Source of the DNA: Paracoccus sp. N5
GTDB lineage: Bacteria; Pseudomonadota; Alphaproteobacteria; Rhodobacterales; Rhodobacteraceae
DNA: 64,000 nt
Direction: 5' to 3'
Assembly: GCF_000371965.1 (NCBI RefSeq)
Contig: NZ_AQUO01000002.1
Location: forward strand, 62,001 to 126,000
The position numbers and the translations under genes are program-made. The notes below the pieces were generated by a model. That model saw only the letters and a program-made list of their open reading frames with translations. It searched no databases and had not been told where the DNA came from. This document shows positions 1-9,378 of the stretch, piece by piece; within the stretch, counting starts at the first letter, position 1, and the number at the start of each line of letters is the position of its first letter.

Positions 1-288
1 AATGCCCAGATCAGTGAGCATGTTGACCATGCATGTGTTGAGCTCATCGACCGTGATGCGCTGATAGGCCGGCCCTGCCCGACGCCGCATCTTGCGAGTG
101 AAGAGCGCGTCGACCTCCGGTTCGACTGGAAAGCGGCGGCGCATTTCCGCGATGAATTCCTCTGTCGGCCGGTCGCCCAAGGCGAACCTGTCCACCGCGG
201 CGGTGACCTCGGCAATGTTGCCGCCGGGGGCCGAGATCAACGGCGCAGGCCTTGCCGCACTGCGATTAAAAGCATCTCCGTGTGCCAT
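1..288 (-). CDS. Hypothetical protein, N-terminal 96 residues only
   Basis: A minus-strand reading frame starts at the ATG at 288-286, four bases (TAT and the linked T) after a strong GGAGGG ribosome site, and stays open to the window edge, so only the N-terminus is present. The visible part begins MAHGDAFNRS, has no signal peptide or membrane segment, and carries a basic stretch (KMRRRAGPAYQR) followed by an amphipathic helix. I do not recognise the family. Codon use is GC-rich in third positions, and the ribosome site together with the AT-rich upstream stretch at about 340-410 supports a real gene. Confidence 0.6.
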   Translation of the reverse strand, partial: MAHGDAFNRSAARPAPLISAPGGNIAEVTAAVDRFALGDRPTEEFIAEMRRRFPVEPEVDALFTRKMRRRAGPAYQRITVDELNTCMVNMLTDLGI

Positions 289-432
289 ATACCCTCCCAG
301 ATAATGCGTCCCTACCCAAAACCCCGCGATTTCGGGAATGATTTCTAGTTTTTGCAGATTTAATAGCACTAGTAAAGTATATTAATTATATGCTAGAGAT
401 CAGTATGCTGCACGCGGCAGCAGGTCGCGGTC

Positions 433-860
433 GTGCGCCTTGGCTGCCACGGTTGGAACGGAATGGAACGGCGGCTGCCGGAATGGGCCGAACTTTGGCG
501 CCGTCTCAGGGCCGAGGGTTTCCGTAGCGGTCTTCGGGTCGTCGGAGAATGGGCGACACGCCAGCGCCGCGCCGAGCAGCCTGTGTCAAACGGCACAGGC
601 AAGTCACCACCTGCGCGCGGGATTGCCCGGCTCATGACCATTGGTCGGGATCACCTCCAGAGCCGATGCGGTTCAGGTTGCGCGGATCGAAGCAGCGATG
701 CCAGCCTTGGCGGTCGCCCGGGGCGCTCACCGACTGCCTCACGGACATGGTGCGCCACCGCCGCGAGGATGTCTTGGCCGGCTGGCTCGCCGAGACGGAA
801 GACAGCATGATCGCTTCCGCCTCGGTTAGGCTGCTGCCGCTCCGGGCATTGGCAAGTTGA
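433..860 (+). pseudogene. ISL3-family transposase remnant
   Basis: Three plus-strand frames read in succession resemble the middle and later part of ISL3-type transposases. The first (433-650) gives a segment around LPEWAELWRRLRAEGF followed by VVGEWATRQRRAE and ARGIARLMT. The second (about 650-720) gives AVQVARIEAAMPAL. The third (about 735-820) gives DMVRHRREDVLAGWL. At least two frameshifts separate them, and neither the helix-turn-helix N-terminus nor the DDE C-terminus is present. The family call rests on recalled resemblance rather than a search. The gene is dead. Confidence 0.55.
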
Positions 861-1285
861 AGTAGGCCTGATCGGAGCGTTTCCCGTCAAGCGATGAATG
901 CGGGCGACGGCTGTTGTAGAAGTTCAGATAGCGGCCGATCCCGGCGCGGGCCTCGGACACGCTGGCGTAGGCCCGCAGGTAGACCTCCTCGTATTTGATG
1001 GTTCGCCACAGGCGCTCGACGAAGACGTTGTCACGCCAGGCCCCCTTGCCGTCCATGCTGATCTTGATTTCGCGCGCGGCCAGCACCTTGATGAAGTCTG
1101 TCGAGGTGAACTGGCTGCCCTGGTCCGTGTTGAAGATCTCGGCGTGCCGTGTCGCGCCAGCGCTTCCTCCACAGCCTCTATACAGAAGTCGGCTCCAATG
1201 TGATCGACACCCGCCATGCCAGGACGCGCCGCGTGAACCAGTCCAGCACGGCCGCAAGGTAGATGAAGCCCGGAAAATCCACTTA
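826..1285 (-). pseudogene. IS3-family transposase (orfB) C-terminal remnant
   Basis: Read on the minus strand this is the C-terminal part of an IS3-type DDE integrase. The visible order is FIYLAAVLDWFTRRVLAWR, then CIEAVEEALARHG, then FNTDQGSQFTS, then GAWRDNVFVERLWR and FYNSRRPHSSL, the usual rve-domain order. Frameshifts lie near 1205 and 1150, so three frames are needed to read it. The N-terminal half is missing: recognisable sequence stops near 1285. It abuts the ISL3 remnant on the other strand, so the locus is a nest of broken elements. Confidence 0.85.
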
Positions 1286-1625
1286 TCCCGGCTGTTCAGA
1301 TTTCCGCAGCCACCTCTGAGGGGCAAATCAATCGGCTGAAAACCCTCAAGCGCCAGATGTGTGCGTCTGTCGCCGATACTCCTTGATGGTCCGCCAGGTG
1401 TGTGGAAATCCTCGCAACCTGGTTGGGGGAACTCGGCCCCGGGTGGGCTGCTTCGGACATTCTGACAGAAGGCACCCCCAACCCCGTTGCTATGGGGGTG
1501 CAGGCAGTGCCGGCGACGTGGGACTGCCAAACCCTTCAGCGATCAGCACGTAGGTCGCGCTGGACCGGACGGTGATCGCCTTTCCGGCCGACGTTCGGGA
1601 TATCCGGCAAGCAGGATGCGGCGTC
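1286..1625. other. Gene-free stretch
   Basis: No coding frame here resembles a known protein, and the open frames on both strands overlap each other without a ribosome site. It lies between the broken IS3 transposase and the 3' end of the siderophore operon. It may contain further degraded transposon sequence, but nothing can be named. Confidence 0.4.
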
Positions 1626-2447
1626 TCAATCGGCCGGCCGCCCCGCGCCCGGCGAGTGATGCCGGCCGATGGGTAGCATCATCGGTCGGCCCGAGATCGG
1701 GTCGGCCATGATCCGGCTCTCGAGCCCGAAGACCGCGCGCACCATCTCGGCCGTCAGCACCTCGGCGGGCGGGCCTTGGCGGAAAACACCGCCGTCCTTG
1801 ACCGCAATCAGCGCATCGGCATAGCGCGCGGCCAGGTTCAGGTCGTGCAGCACCATGGCGACCGTGGTGCCGCGCGTCCGGTTCAGATCGACGAGCAGGT
1901 CCAGCACCTCGACCTGGTGGCTGATGTCGAGGAAGGTCGTCGGCTCGTCGAGCAGCAAGAGCTCGGTCTCTTGCGCCAGGGCCATGGCGATCCAGACGCG
2001 CTGGCGCTGGCCGCCCGACAGCTCGTCCACCGGGCGCTCGGCCAGGTCTGCGGTCTGGGTCGCGTCCAGCGCATTGGCGACGGCGGCGTCGTCCCCGACC
2101 CCCCAGCGCGACAGCAGCCCGTGATGCGGATGGCGGCCGCGCGCCACCAGTTCGGCCACGGTGATGCCCTCGGGCGCGATGGGCGATTGCGGCAAAAGAC
2201 CGAGCTGGCGGGCCAGCGCGCGGGGCGCGATGCGGTGGATGTCACGGCCGTCCAGCACCACCCTACCGGCGCGCGGCACCAGCAGGCGCGACAGGCTGCG
2301 CAGCAGCGTGGACTTGCCGCAGGCATTCGCGCCGACGATGGCGGTGATCTGTCCCGGCGCGATGGTCAGGCTGAGATCGCGCAAGACCGTGCCCTCGCCA
2401 TAGCCGGCGCTCAGTGCCTGGGCCTGCAAGACGTGTCGACTGGTCAC
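1626..2447 (-). CDS. Iron-siderophore ABC transporter ATP-binding protein (FecE/FhuC type)
   Basis: This 273-residue protein would supply the energy for ferric-siderophore import across the inner membrane. Walker A is GANACGKS near the N-terminus, the signature is LSGGQRQR, and Walker B is LLLLDEPT. An H-loop (VLHDLN) follows, and the length is normal for FecE/FhuC. The start is a GTG at 2447 that overlaps the TGA of the upstream permease, giving translational coupling. The frame stays open far upstream, which could be mistaken for a 1,000-residue fusion, but that upstream part has no ATPase sequence and lies over the permease genes. It is the last gene of the siderophore operon. Confidence 0.93.
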   Translation of the reverse strand: MTSRHVLQAQALSAGYGEGTVLRDLSLTIAPGQITAIVGANACGKSTLLRSLSRLLVPRAGRVVLDGRDIHRIAPRALARQLGLLPQSPIAPEGITVAELVARGRHPHHGLLSRWGVGDDAAVANALDATQTADLAERPVDELSGGQRQRVWIAMALAQETELLLLDEPTTFLDISHQVEVLDLLVDLNRTRGTTVAMVLHDLNLAARYADALIAVKDGGVFRQGPPAEVLTAEMVRAVFGLESRIMADPISGRPMMLPIGRHHSPGAGRPAD

Positions 2448-3472
2448 AATGCGCCTCCGCTGCGGTTCATCCGGATGATGAGATGGATCAGGTAGGGCGC
2501 GCCGAGCGCCCCGGTGACGACGCCGACCGGATAGCGCCCGGGCAGCAGGAACTGGCCGCAATAGTCGCCGATCAGCACCAGCGCCGCCCCGACCAGGGCC
2601 GAGGGCAGCAGCAGCGACCCGCCCACGCCGACGACCCGCGCGGCGATGGGGCCGGACAGGAAGGCCACGAAGGCGATGGGCCCGGTAACGGCGGTCGCGA
2701 CCGCGATCATGCCGGTAGCGCAGATGATGACGAGGGCGCGGGTCGGCCCGACGCGCACGCCAAGCGCGGCGGCCATGTCCTCGCCCATGCGCAGCGCCTC
2801 GAGGTCGCGGGCGCGCGCCAGCAGCAGGCCGCCTCCCAGCGCCAGTGCCAGGGCCAGCGGCACGGTCTGCGCGGTCTGGGCACCGTTCACGCTGCCCGAA
2901 AGCCAGCGCAGCGCCAGCTGCAAGTCCCAGGCCGGCGCCCGCGACAGGGCATAGGCGATCATGCTGTTCAGCATCGCGGCGACCCCGATGCCGATCAGGA
3001 TCAGCCGGGTGCCGGCAACGCCGCCGCGCCAGGACAGGCCATAGATCGCCAGCGCCACCGCCAGCCCCGCCGCTACCGCCAGGGCCGAGACGACGGGTCC
3101 GCCGAGCCCCAGCACGATGATCGCCAGCACGGCGGCGGCGCTGGCGCCGGTGCTGATGCCGATGATGTCGGGGCTGGCCAGCGCATTGCGCAGCATGATC
3201 TGGAAGGACACCCCGCCCATGCCGAAGGCCGCCCCGGCGAGCGTCGCCATCAGCGCGCGCGGCAGCCGCAGCTTGCCGACCGTGAAGCTCGCGCCCGCCA
3301 CCTCCTGCCCGGCCAGCACTCGCAGCACGTCCAGGGGTGGGGTCAGGCTTTGCCCCCAGACCAGCGACAGTGCGAACAGCGCCGCGATCAGCAGCACCAG
3401 CGCCGCGATGACCCGCCGGCGGCGCGACTGGCGCAGCCGGCGGGCGGCTTGGATGCGGTCTTGCGTCGTCAT
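2444..3472 (-). CDS. Iron-siderophore ABC transporter permease (FecCD family), second subunit
   Basis: This 342-residue integral membrane protein has about nine or ten hydrophobic helices. FecCD-family features include the ALRWLSGSVNGA region, GPIAFVAFLSGPIAARVVG and a conserved end near LGAPYLIHLIIR, the usual coupling region for the ATPase. An N-terminal basic stretch (AARRLRQSRRRR) precedes the first helix. It pairs with the other permease, which ends three bases upstream, to form the heterodimeric channel for a ferric siderophore. Its TGA overlaps the GTG of the ATPase gene. Confidence 0.92.
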   Translation of the reverse strand: MTTQDRIQAARRLRQSRRRRVIAALVLLIAALFALSLVWGQSLTPPLDVLRVLAGQEVAGASFTVGKLRLPRALMATLAGAAFGMGGVSFQIMLRNALASPDIIGISTGASAAAVLAIIVLGLGGPVVSALAVAAGLAVALAIYGLSWRGGVAGTRLILIGIGVAAMLNSMIAYALSRAPAWDLQLALRWLSGSVNGAQTAQTVPLALALALGGGLLLARARDLEALRMGEDMAAALGVRVGPTRALVIICATGMIAVATAVTGPIAFVAFLSGPIAARVVGVGGSLLLPSALVGAALVLIGDYCGQFLLPGRYPVGVVTGALGAPYLIHLIIRMNRSGGAL

Positions 3473-3475
3473 GGC

Positions 3476-4495
3476 CTAAAGCTCGCGCAGTTTCTGGCGG
3501 CGCACGATCCAGATGAAGAAGGGCGCGCCCAGGAAAGCGGTGACGACGCCCACGTCCAGCTCTCCGGGACGCGAGACGATGCGGCCGACCACGTCCGACG
3601 CCAGAAGCAGCGCCGCCCCGGCCAGCGCCGAGAAGGGCAGGAGCCAGCGGTGATCCGTGCCGACCAGCGCGCGGCAGAAATGCGGCACGACCAGCCCGAC
3701 GAAGCCGATCGGCCCGCAAACCGCCGTGGTCGCGCCGCAAAGCAGCACCGCGGCAAGGCCGGCGACGGCGCGGGTGCGGGTGACGTTCTCGCCCAAACCG
3801 GCCGCCAGTTCGTCCCCCAGCGCCAGCGCGTTCAGCCGCCGCCCCCATAGCAGCGCGATCGCCAGCCCCGGCGCAAGGAAGGGCAGCACCGGCAGGATGC
3901 GCGCGAAGGTAGCGCCGCCGATGCCGCCGATCTGCCAGGCCTGGATGCCGCCGGCGATGTCGTTTCGCGGCAGGACGATGGCGATCACCAGCGACGAGAA
4001 CGCCACCGAGGTTGCCGCCCCGGCCAGGGCCAGCTTCAGGGGAGTCGCGCCGCCGCGCCCCAGCGAGGCGATGGCATAGACGAAGACCGCCGCCAGCCCG
4101 GCGCCCAGGATCGCGGTCCAGATATAGCTGCTGGCCGCGCTGATCGAGAACCAGGCCACGCCGATCACCACCGCCAGCGCCGCGCCCATATTGATGCCCA
4201 GGATCCCCGGATCGGCCAGCGGGTTGCGGGTGACGCCTTGCAGCAGCGCGCCCGCAAGCCCCAGCGCGGCGCCGGCGAGCAGCCCCAGCACGGTGCGCGG
4301 GATACGCGCGGCGACCGCCGCCTGGGCGATGCCGTCGCTGCGGCCAAGAAGCCCCGCCGCGATGTCGGCCCAGCCCACGGCCCGCGTGCCGACCGCGACC
4401 GAGGCCAGGCAAAGCCCCAGCACCAGCAGCGCGCAAAGCGCCAGGGCCAGCGGCTTGCCGCCCGCGCGGCTGCGCATGTCGGCGGCGGCGATCAT
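3476..4495 (-). CDS. Iron-siderophore ABC transporter permease (FecCD family), first subunit
   Basis: This 339-residue membrane protein of the BtuC/FecCD family has family landmarks ARIPRTVLGLLAGAALGLAG, RNPLADPGILGINMGAA, GPIGFVGLVVPHFCR and LDVGVVTAFLGAPFFIW. It starts four bases before the end of the binding-protein gene (overlap 4492-4495), and the second permease follows after a three-base gap. The operon order is receptor, binding protein, permease, permease, ATPase, as in fec/fhu-type systems. The substrate is probably a ferric siderophore; which one cannot be read from sequence. Confidence 0.93.
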   Translation of the reverse strand: MIAAADMRSRAGGKPLALALCALLVLGLCLASVAVGTRAVGWADIAAGLLGRSDGIAQAAVAARIPRTVLGLLAGAALGLAGALLQGVTRNPLADPGILGINMGAALAVVIGVAWFSISAASSYIWTAILGAGLAAVFVYAIASLGRGGATPLKLALAGAATSVAFSSLVIAIVLPRNDIAGGIQAWQIGGIGGATFARILPVLPFLAPGLAIALLWGRRLNALALGDELAAGLGENVTRTRAVAGLAAVLLCGATTAVCGPIGFVGLVVPHFCRALVGTDHRWLLPFSALAGAALLLASDVVGRIVSRPGELDVGVVTAFLGAPFFIWIVRRQKLREL

Positions 4496-5496
4496 TCCGC
4501 CTTCGTGCCCGCTCCGGCCAGCAGGGCGACGTAATCGTCCAGCACCCAGGGGATCGACAGCGGCGTCGGGTTGGCCGCCGTGCCCAGCGGGTCACTGCCC
4601 AGAAGCACCAGCGCGTCGCGTCGCACTGCCGGCATGTGCGACAGCAGCGGATCGGCCTTGACCGCGTCCAGCAGGGCCTGCCCGCCATAGGTCACGATGA
4701 TGTCCACGTCGTCGAAATCGTCGACGCGCTCGGCGCTGACCTGGCCGGCGAAACCGCCACCCTGCGAGGCGTCGGTCACGCTTTTCGGCGCCGTCAGCCC
4801 GAGGTCGGCGAAGAACTGAACCCGCGTGTCCTGCGTGGTGTAGAAATTGATCGTGCTGAGGTTGGTCGCGTCGAGATGGGTCACGAACATCGCCGACTTG
4901 CCGGCAAGGCCGGGGTGGCGGGCGACGGCCTGGGCGATCTGGGCCTCGATCCGGGCGATCAGCGCCTCGCCCTCGGCCGAGAGGCCCAGGCCCTTGCTGT
5001 TCAGCCGGATCATGTCGCGCCAGTTGGTGCCCCATGCTGTGCCGGGATAGGCGACCACCGGGGCGATCTGGCTCAGCGTATCGTAGTCGGCCTGCGTCAG
5101 ACCGGAATAGGCGGCAAGGATCACATCGGGCTGCACCGCCGCCACCGCCTCGAAGTCGATGCCGTCGCCCTCGTCGAACAGAACCGGGGGAGCGGCGCCC
5201 AGTTCCCTGAGCCTTTCGTCGATCCAGGGCAGGATGCCGTCGCCGTCATCGTCGCCGAAATCCGCCCGGGCAAAGCCGACGGGCACGACGCCCAAAGCCA
5301 GCGGAACCTCTTGATTGGCCCATGACACCGTGGCGACGCGCACCGGCCTGGCTGGAATTACGGTCGTGCCGAAGGCGTGTTCGACGCTCACGGGAAAACT
5401 GTCCTCGGCCCAGGCCGCGCCATCCGTGGCGGCGACAAGGGCAAGGGTGGCCAGCACCGCGCGGACGGGGCCGGAAAGGGCGCGCAGGAAGGGCAA
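4492..5496 (-). CDS. Iron-siderophore ABC transporter substrate-binding protein
   Basis: A 334-residue periplasmic binding protein of the FecB/FhuD/FepB fold (Peripla_BP_2). Residues 1-30 form a signal peptide ending at AAWA before EDSF. The family pattern follows: IPARPVRVATVSWANQEVPLALGVVPVG, FEAVAAVQPDVILAAYSGL and DYDTLSQIAPVVAY. It contains an aspartate-rich loop (DFGDDDGDG) near residue 85. It lies directly downstream of the TonB-dependent receptor on the same strand and overlaps the first permease gene by four bases. It would deliver the ferric siderophore released by the receptor to the permease pair. Confidence 0.92.
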   Translation of the reverse strand: MPFLRALSGPVRAVLATLALVAATDGAAWAEDSFPVSVEHAFGTTVIPARPVRVATVSWANQEVPLALGVVPVGFARADFGDDDGDGILPWIDERLRELGAAPPVLFDEGDGIDFEAVAAVQPDVILAAYSGLTQADYDTLSQIAPVVAYPGTAWGTNWRDMIRLNSKGLGLSAEGEALIARIEAQIAQAVARHPGLAGKSAMFVTHLDATNLSTINFYTTQDTRVQFFADLGLTAPKSVTDASQGGGFAGQVSAERVDDFDDVDIIVTYGGQALLDAVKADPLLSHMPAVRRDALVLLGSDPLGTAANPTPLSIPWVLDDYVALLAGAGTKAE

Positions 5497-5564
5497 GCTT
5501 TTGCTCCTCTGTCTCGAGAGGCCCGGCCCCGCGCGGATCGCGCGCGGGGCCGGGCTCGCATGGT

Positions 5565-7673
5565 TTACCAGCGGCGGGTCAGCGTGGCGCTGATCTCGCG
5601 GCCGGGGTTGTAGTAGTCAGCGGTGCCGGTGCCGACAACATGCTGTTCATCGAGCAGGTTGCTGACATGCAGGGTCAGGTCGGTCCCGGGCTGCACCGCA
5701 TAGCTGAAGGCCAGGTCCAGCAGCGTGGTCGCCTTACTCTTGCCGCCGGTATTGGCCAGGTTGAAGTAATACGACCCGACATAGCGCGCGCCCAACCCGA
5801 AGGTCATGTCGCCGCGCGCACCGGCGCCCGGCACCGTGTAATTCACCCAGGCCGAGGCCAGGTGGTTCGGGACCACGGCGAACTGCTTGCCCTTGGAGGT
5901 CGGATCGTTCACGACTTCCGAATCCAGATAGGAATACGAGCCCAGCAGGCTGAGGTTCTCGGCGATTTCCGCCTTGCCCTCGATGTCGAAGCCGCGCACA
6001 CGGGTTTCCCCGATCGTCCGGCGGATGATGTTGCCATCGTCCTGCACCTCGGCCACGGTGATGTTCTGCTGCGTCAGGTCATAGATCGCGGCCGAGACCA
6101 GCGCATTGGTGCCCGCGGGCTGGTATTTCACGCCGATCTCGTATTGCTCGCCGCGTTTCGGCTCGACACCGATCGAGGGCGGCGCGACCGATTCCACATA
6201 GCTGACATAGGCCGAGATTTCCGGCGTGACCTTGTAGGTCAGCGCCCCGCGCCACGAGGTTTCCGAGAAATCGTCGCTGTCGTCGTTGCTGGACAGATCC
6301 AGCCAGTCGTGACGCATGCCGACGGTGGCGACGATGCGGTCGTCGAAGGACAGGTTCTGCGTCACAAAGGCCGATTTGGCCCGATAATCCCTCTTGGTGG
6401 TGCTGTAGACGTTCAGTGGCGAGGGGATCCCGGTATAGACCGGGTTGGCGATGTCGATGGGCGAGGCAACACCGTAATAGCTGGTCTCGTCGGTCGAGGC
6501 GTTGCGGAACTCCAGCCCGGCCAGCGTGCTGCTGTCGAATCGCCCGAAGCTGGTGTCGTATTTCAGGATCGCGTTGCCGATCAACTCGTGACCGCTGGAA
6601 TCCTGGCCATAGTAATAGCGCGCCAGCGTGGTTCCGGTGCGGCCGGCATAGTCGTAGAGATAGACATAGCCGAAGTCATCCTCGAGATCGCTGTAGCGCA
6701 GGTTCGCCTGCAGGCTCAGGCCGTTGCCGAAGTCATGCGACAGCAGCGCCGTGATGCTCTTGCGATCGACGTCGTGGTCGTTGTAATCCGGCTCGCCAAA
6801 GAAATCGCCGCGGTCGTATTCGTGGTCCAGCGGATAGCCGCCGCTGTTCGGGGTGCCGTCGCGCTTGAGATAGTCCAGCACCACGTCAAGCCGGGTGTCG
6901 GGCGTGATCTCCCAGGCCAGGCCGGCCATCACGAAGGTCTCGTCGTCGCGGGAATAGTTGTATTCCAGGTCACTCTTCTGCACCTTGGCGGTGAAGCGAT
7001 AAGCCAACGTGCCCTCGGCGTTCAGCGTGTCGCCGAAATCGACCGTGACCGCCTTGTGGTCGAACGAGCCGAAGGTCAGCCCGGCCGAGCCGAAGCGCTC
7101 GAAACGCGGCGTCTTGGTGACGAAATTGACCGAGCCGCCGGGGTCGGCCATGCCGAACAGCGTCGAGTTCGCGCCGCGCAGCACCTCGACCCGCTCATAG
7201 GCGAAGGGCTCTTCGCGCACGCCGCGCATCGAACCCAGCGTCAGCCCGTCGCGATACGTCGTCGCCTGATAGCCGCGCACCAGATAATAGTCGTTGCGGT
7301 CGTCGCTGCCGTAATAGTCGGTGACGATGCCGGCGGAATAGGACAGCACCTCCTCGACCGTCTGGGCGTCGCGGTCCTCGATCTCCTTCGAGGTGATGAC
7401 CGAGACCGAGGCCGGCGTGTCGAGGATACTGGTCGCGACCTTGCCGCCGACCCAGAGTTCCTCGGCGACGATCGAACCGGCGTCGTCGTCGGCTTGGGCG
7501 CCCGCGGTGATGGTAACGGGGTTCAGCCGGATCGTGGCGGCGCTTTCCTCGCCGGCATCCTGGGCAAGGGCGGGGCCGGCAAGCAAAATCGCGGTTCCCG
7601 ACCAGAGCAGGGACCGCGCGGCGTGACGGTACAGGGGTTTGGTTCGGCCGGAGCCGGTTCGTTGCACAGCCAT
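5565..7673 (-). CDS. TonB-dependent siderophore receptor
   Basis: A 702-residue outer-membrane receptor. The ATG at 7673 is chosen over one 33 bases upstream because AGGAG sits seven bases before it and a clean signal peptide (cleavage after ALA near residue 37) follows. A plug domain occupies roughly residues 60-185 with DTPASVSVITSKEIEDR, RGYQATTYRDGL, VEVLRGANSTLFGMADPGG and VNFVTK, all typical of FhuA/FcuA-like receptors. A beta-barrel ends in LTRRW, an aromatic C-terminus as needed for outer-membrane assembly. It lies between the AraC regulator and the binding-protein gene on the same strand. The ligand is probably a hydroxamate or catecholate siderophore (inference). Confidence 0.94.
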   Translation of the reverse strand: MAVQRTGSGRTKPLYRHAARSLLWSGTAILLAGPALAQDAGEESAATIRLNPVTITAGAQADDDAGSIVAEELWVGGKVATSILDTPASVSVITSKEIEDRDAQTVEEVLSYSAGIVTDYYGSDDRNDYYLVRGYQATTYRDGLTLGSMRGVREEPFAYERVEVLRGANSTLFGMADPGGSVNFVTKTPRFERFGSAGLTFGSFDHKAVTVDFGDTLNAEGTLAYRFTAKVQKSDLEYNYSRDDETFVMAGLAWEITPDTRLDVVLDYLKRDGTPNSGGYPLDHEYDRGDFFGEPDYNDHDVDRKSITALLSHDFGNGLSLQANLRYSDLEDDFGYVYLYDYAGRTGTTLARYYYGQDSSGHELIGNAILKYDTSFGRFDSSTLAGLEFRNASTDETSYYGVASPIDIANPVYTGIPSPLNVYSTTKRDYRAKSAFVTQNLSFDDRIVATVGMRHDWLDLSSNDDSDDFSETSWRGALTYKVTPEISAYVSYVESVAPPSIGVEPKRGEQYEIGVKYQPAGTNALVSAAIYDLTQQNITVAEVQDDGNIIRRTIGETRVRGFDIEGKAEIAENLSLLGSYSYLDSEVVNDPTSKGKQFAVVPNHLASAWVNYTVPGAGARGDMTFGLGARYVGSYYFNLANTGGKSKATTLLDLAFSYAVQPGTDLTLHVSNLLDEQHVVGTGTADYYNPGREISATLTRRW

Positions 7674-7856
7674 GAGGCACTCCTGTAATACAATTACTGC
7701 TGGCAATGCTGAACTGGCTGGCTTCCAATCGCGAAAGGCTGGCTTGGTCGTTTACCGCAAGCTGCGCCGGTAACCGCTTTCGCGACCTCCGTCTTGAAGA
7801 ATACCTTGGTCTTTGTCCAAAACTGCTGGCCGGCGCGGTGATTGATCGTCCCTGTG

Positions 7857-8774
7857 CTATTTCCGCAACATCGGCTCAAGGCCCGCCTGCTTACGCTGGA
7901 TGCGTCGCCAGGCGGCCGGCGGCAGACCGCAGCTCCGGCGAAAGACGCGGGTCAGGTGCGCCTGATCGGAAAAGCCCAACTGCGCGGCGATGTCGGACAG
8001 GCGCAGTTCCGAGTCCAGCAAAAGCGCCCGCGCCCGAGCGATACGCTCGTCCAACTGCCATTGCAGCGGCGTCGTGCCGGTGGTGCGCTTGAAGACATGG
8101 GCGAACCAGCCTTCCGACAGTCCCAGACTCTCGGCCATCTCGGCCACGCTCAGCTTGCGGTCAGGGCTTTGTGCCAGCCGCGCCTGCAGCAGATCCATTT
8201 GCGCCGCCGTCAGGCCCGGAGGCGCTTCCTCTTCCTCGGCGGCGATGTCCAGCAGGTAGCTGAAAATGCTGCCGACCAGATTCTCGGCATAGACGCCGTG
8301 CCTGCTGGGACGGTCGATTTCATCGACCAGAAGGCAGGCCAGTCCGTCCAGCGCGGCCACGTCCTGGATCTCGGCCGGGCGGCGCATGGCGGCCAAAGCC
8401 TCGGACCGGCCCAGCGAAGGGGTCAGGAAGCGCAGCAGCCGGTCCTGATGCACATGCAAATCCAGATGCGCGAAGCTGTGGCGCGCGGTGAAGCCGGTCC
8501 ACATCGGCATGCCGGCCGGCACATAGATCGCCCGAGCCATCGGCCGGCAGTGCTGCCCGATACCCCCGTCCCGGTTCGAGATCCGGATCTGTGCCGAGAC
8601 ATCGTTGAGGAAAAAGACGATCCGGGGATCGGGCGACAGGTAGTAGCCGCTGGCGCCGGGCTGGCCATCGGCCTGCCAATGGACGCTGACAAGCCCTTCC
8701 AGGCCACGCCACTGCACAGGCGTCGTCGCCTGGATGCCTTGGGTGTAGCAGGTCATGGAATGACGATAGCTCAT
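7857..8774 (-). CDS. AraC-family transcriptional regulator of the siderophore locus
   Basis: A 305-residue regulator with an N-terminal ligand-sensing region and a C-terminal AraC double helix-turn-helix of about 100 residues. The latter is visible as KLSVAEMAESLGLSEGWFAHVFKRTTGTTP and LRLSDIAAQLGFSDQAHLTRVFRRSCG. I start it at the ATG at 8774; another ATG at 8756 is possible, and neither has a strong ribosome site. The frame continues upstream to 9131, but that extension is IS3 transposase sequence and is not part of the gene. By analogy with PchR-type regulators it probably activates the adjacent receptor gene when siderophore is present (inference). Confidence 0.88.
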   Translation of the reverse strand: MSYRHSMTCYTQGIQATTPVQWRGLEGLVSVHWQADGQPGASGYYLSPDPRIVFFLNDVSAQIRISNRDGGIGQHCRPMARAIYVPAGMPMWTGFTARHSFAHLDLHVHQDRLLRFLTPSLGRSEALAAMRRPAEIQDVAALDGLACLLVDEIDRPSRHGVYAENLVGSIFSYLLDIAAEEEEAPPGLTAAQMDLLQARLAQSPDRKLSVAEMAESLGLSEGWFAHVFKRTTGTTPLQWQLDERIARARALLLDSELRLSDIAAQLGFSDQAHLTRVFRRSCGLPPAAWRRIQRKQAGLEPMLRK

Positions 8775-8979
8775 CGCGCGGCCGGCTTTCTCTGGATATG
8801 GCAAGGGGTGAGGCTGGGCCGGACCGGACCTGGCGCCGGCCAGTCTAGTCGGCCCGAGACGATGCGTCCAGCGCCGAGAACCGGCGCTGCCCGTGATGCC
8901 GGCGGCACCGGCGACCGAGCATCTGCGGGCAGCACGGGTGGAAGGGGACGGGTTGGCCGCATCTCGAAGGTTGACCAGA

Positions 8980-9215
8980 CGGACGTCGTATTCGGGGCCG
9001 TTATCGACTCTGATTGCCAGAGGCTTTCCACGCCATTCGATGATCTGGTTCAGCGAACACACGACCCGTTCGGCGGGCAGCGAGAAGTCAACCTCGATGC
9101 CCAGCCCCTCGCGGTTGAAATCGTCCGGCACATTTGGCGCCCATCCGCCAACCGGTCCGCCATGAAGTCCATCGGCCAGCTCAGATCGGCGGCCGCCGGC
9201 ACGGCGAGTTCCTTG
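8980..9215 (-). pseudogene. IS3-family transposase (orfB) fragment
   Basis: Two minus-strand frames give consecutive pieces of an IS3 orfB catalytic domain: WPMDFMADRLADGR (about 9155-9210), then DDFNREGLGIEVDFSLPAER and RGKPLAIRVDNGPEY (about 8982-9131). A frameshift separates them near 9135, and sequence on both sides is lost. The fragment abuts the 5' side of the araC-type gene and may have altered its promoter. It belongs to an IS3 subgroup whose orfA is also seen as a remnant at 32782-33117. Confidence 0.85.
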
Positions 9216-9378
9216 AGCTTGCCAGAGCGATGTATGGAGTCGCCATCCAGAAGATCAAGGTTGTTTCGACCAGCAGCCGCACACGGCTGACGGCCAGACA
9301 GCACAGCGAGCCAGGGTCAGCGCCCCGCACCGGCGTCATCGCCCCGCTCACAGGTGCGGGCGGGACGACTCAGGGATG

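Noticed and set aside
1626..4688. A single 1,020-residue minus-strand open frame across the siderophore ATPase and both permeases
   Set aside because: Only the last 273 residues are ATPase; the upstream part is an arginine-rich shadow of the two permease genes, which lie in another frame with clear family sequence.
5322..7688. A 788-residue plus-strand open frame opposite the TonB-dependent receptor
   Set aside because: It is the antisense shadow of a well-supported receptor gene in GC-rich DNA, with no ribosome site or family match.
8775..9131. An N-terminal extension of the AraC-type regulator
   Set aside because: The extension is IS3 transposase sequence read in frame by chance; homology to AraC begins after 8774.
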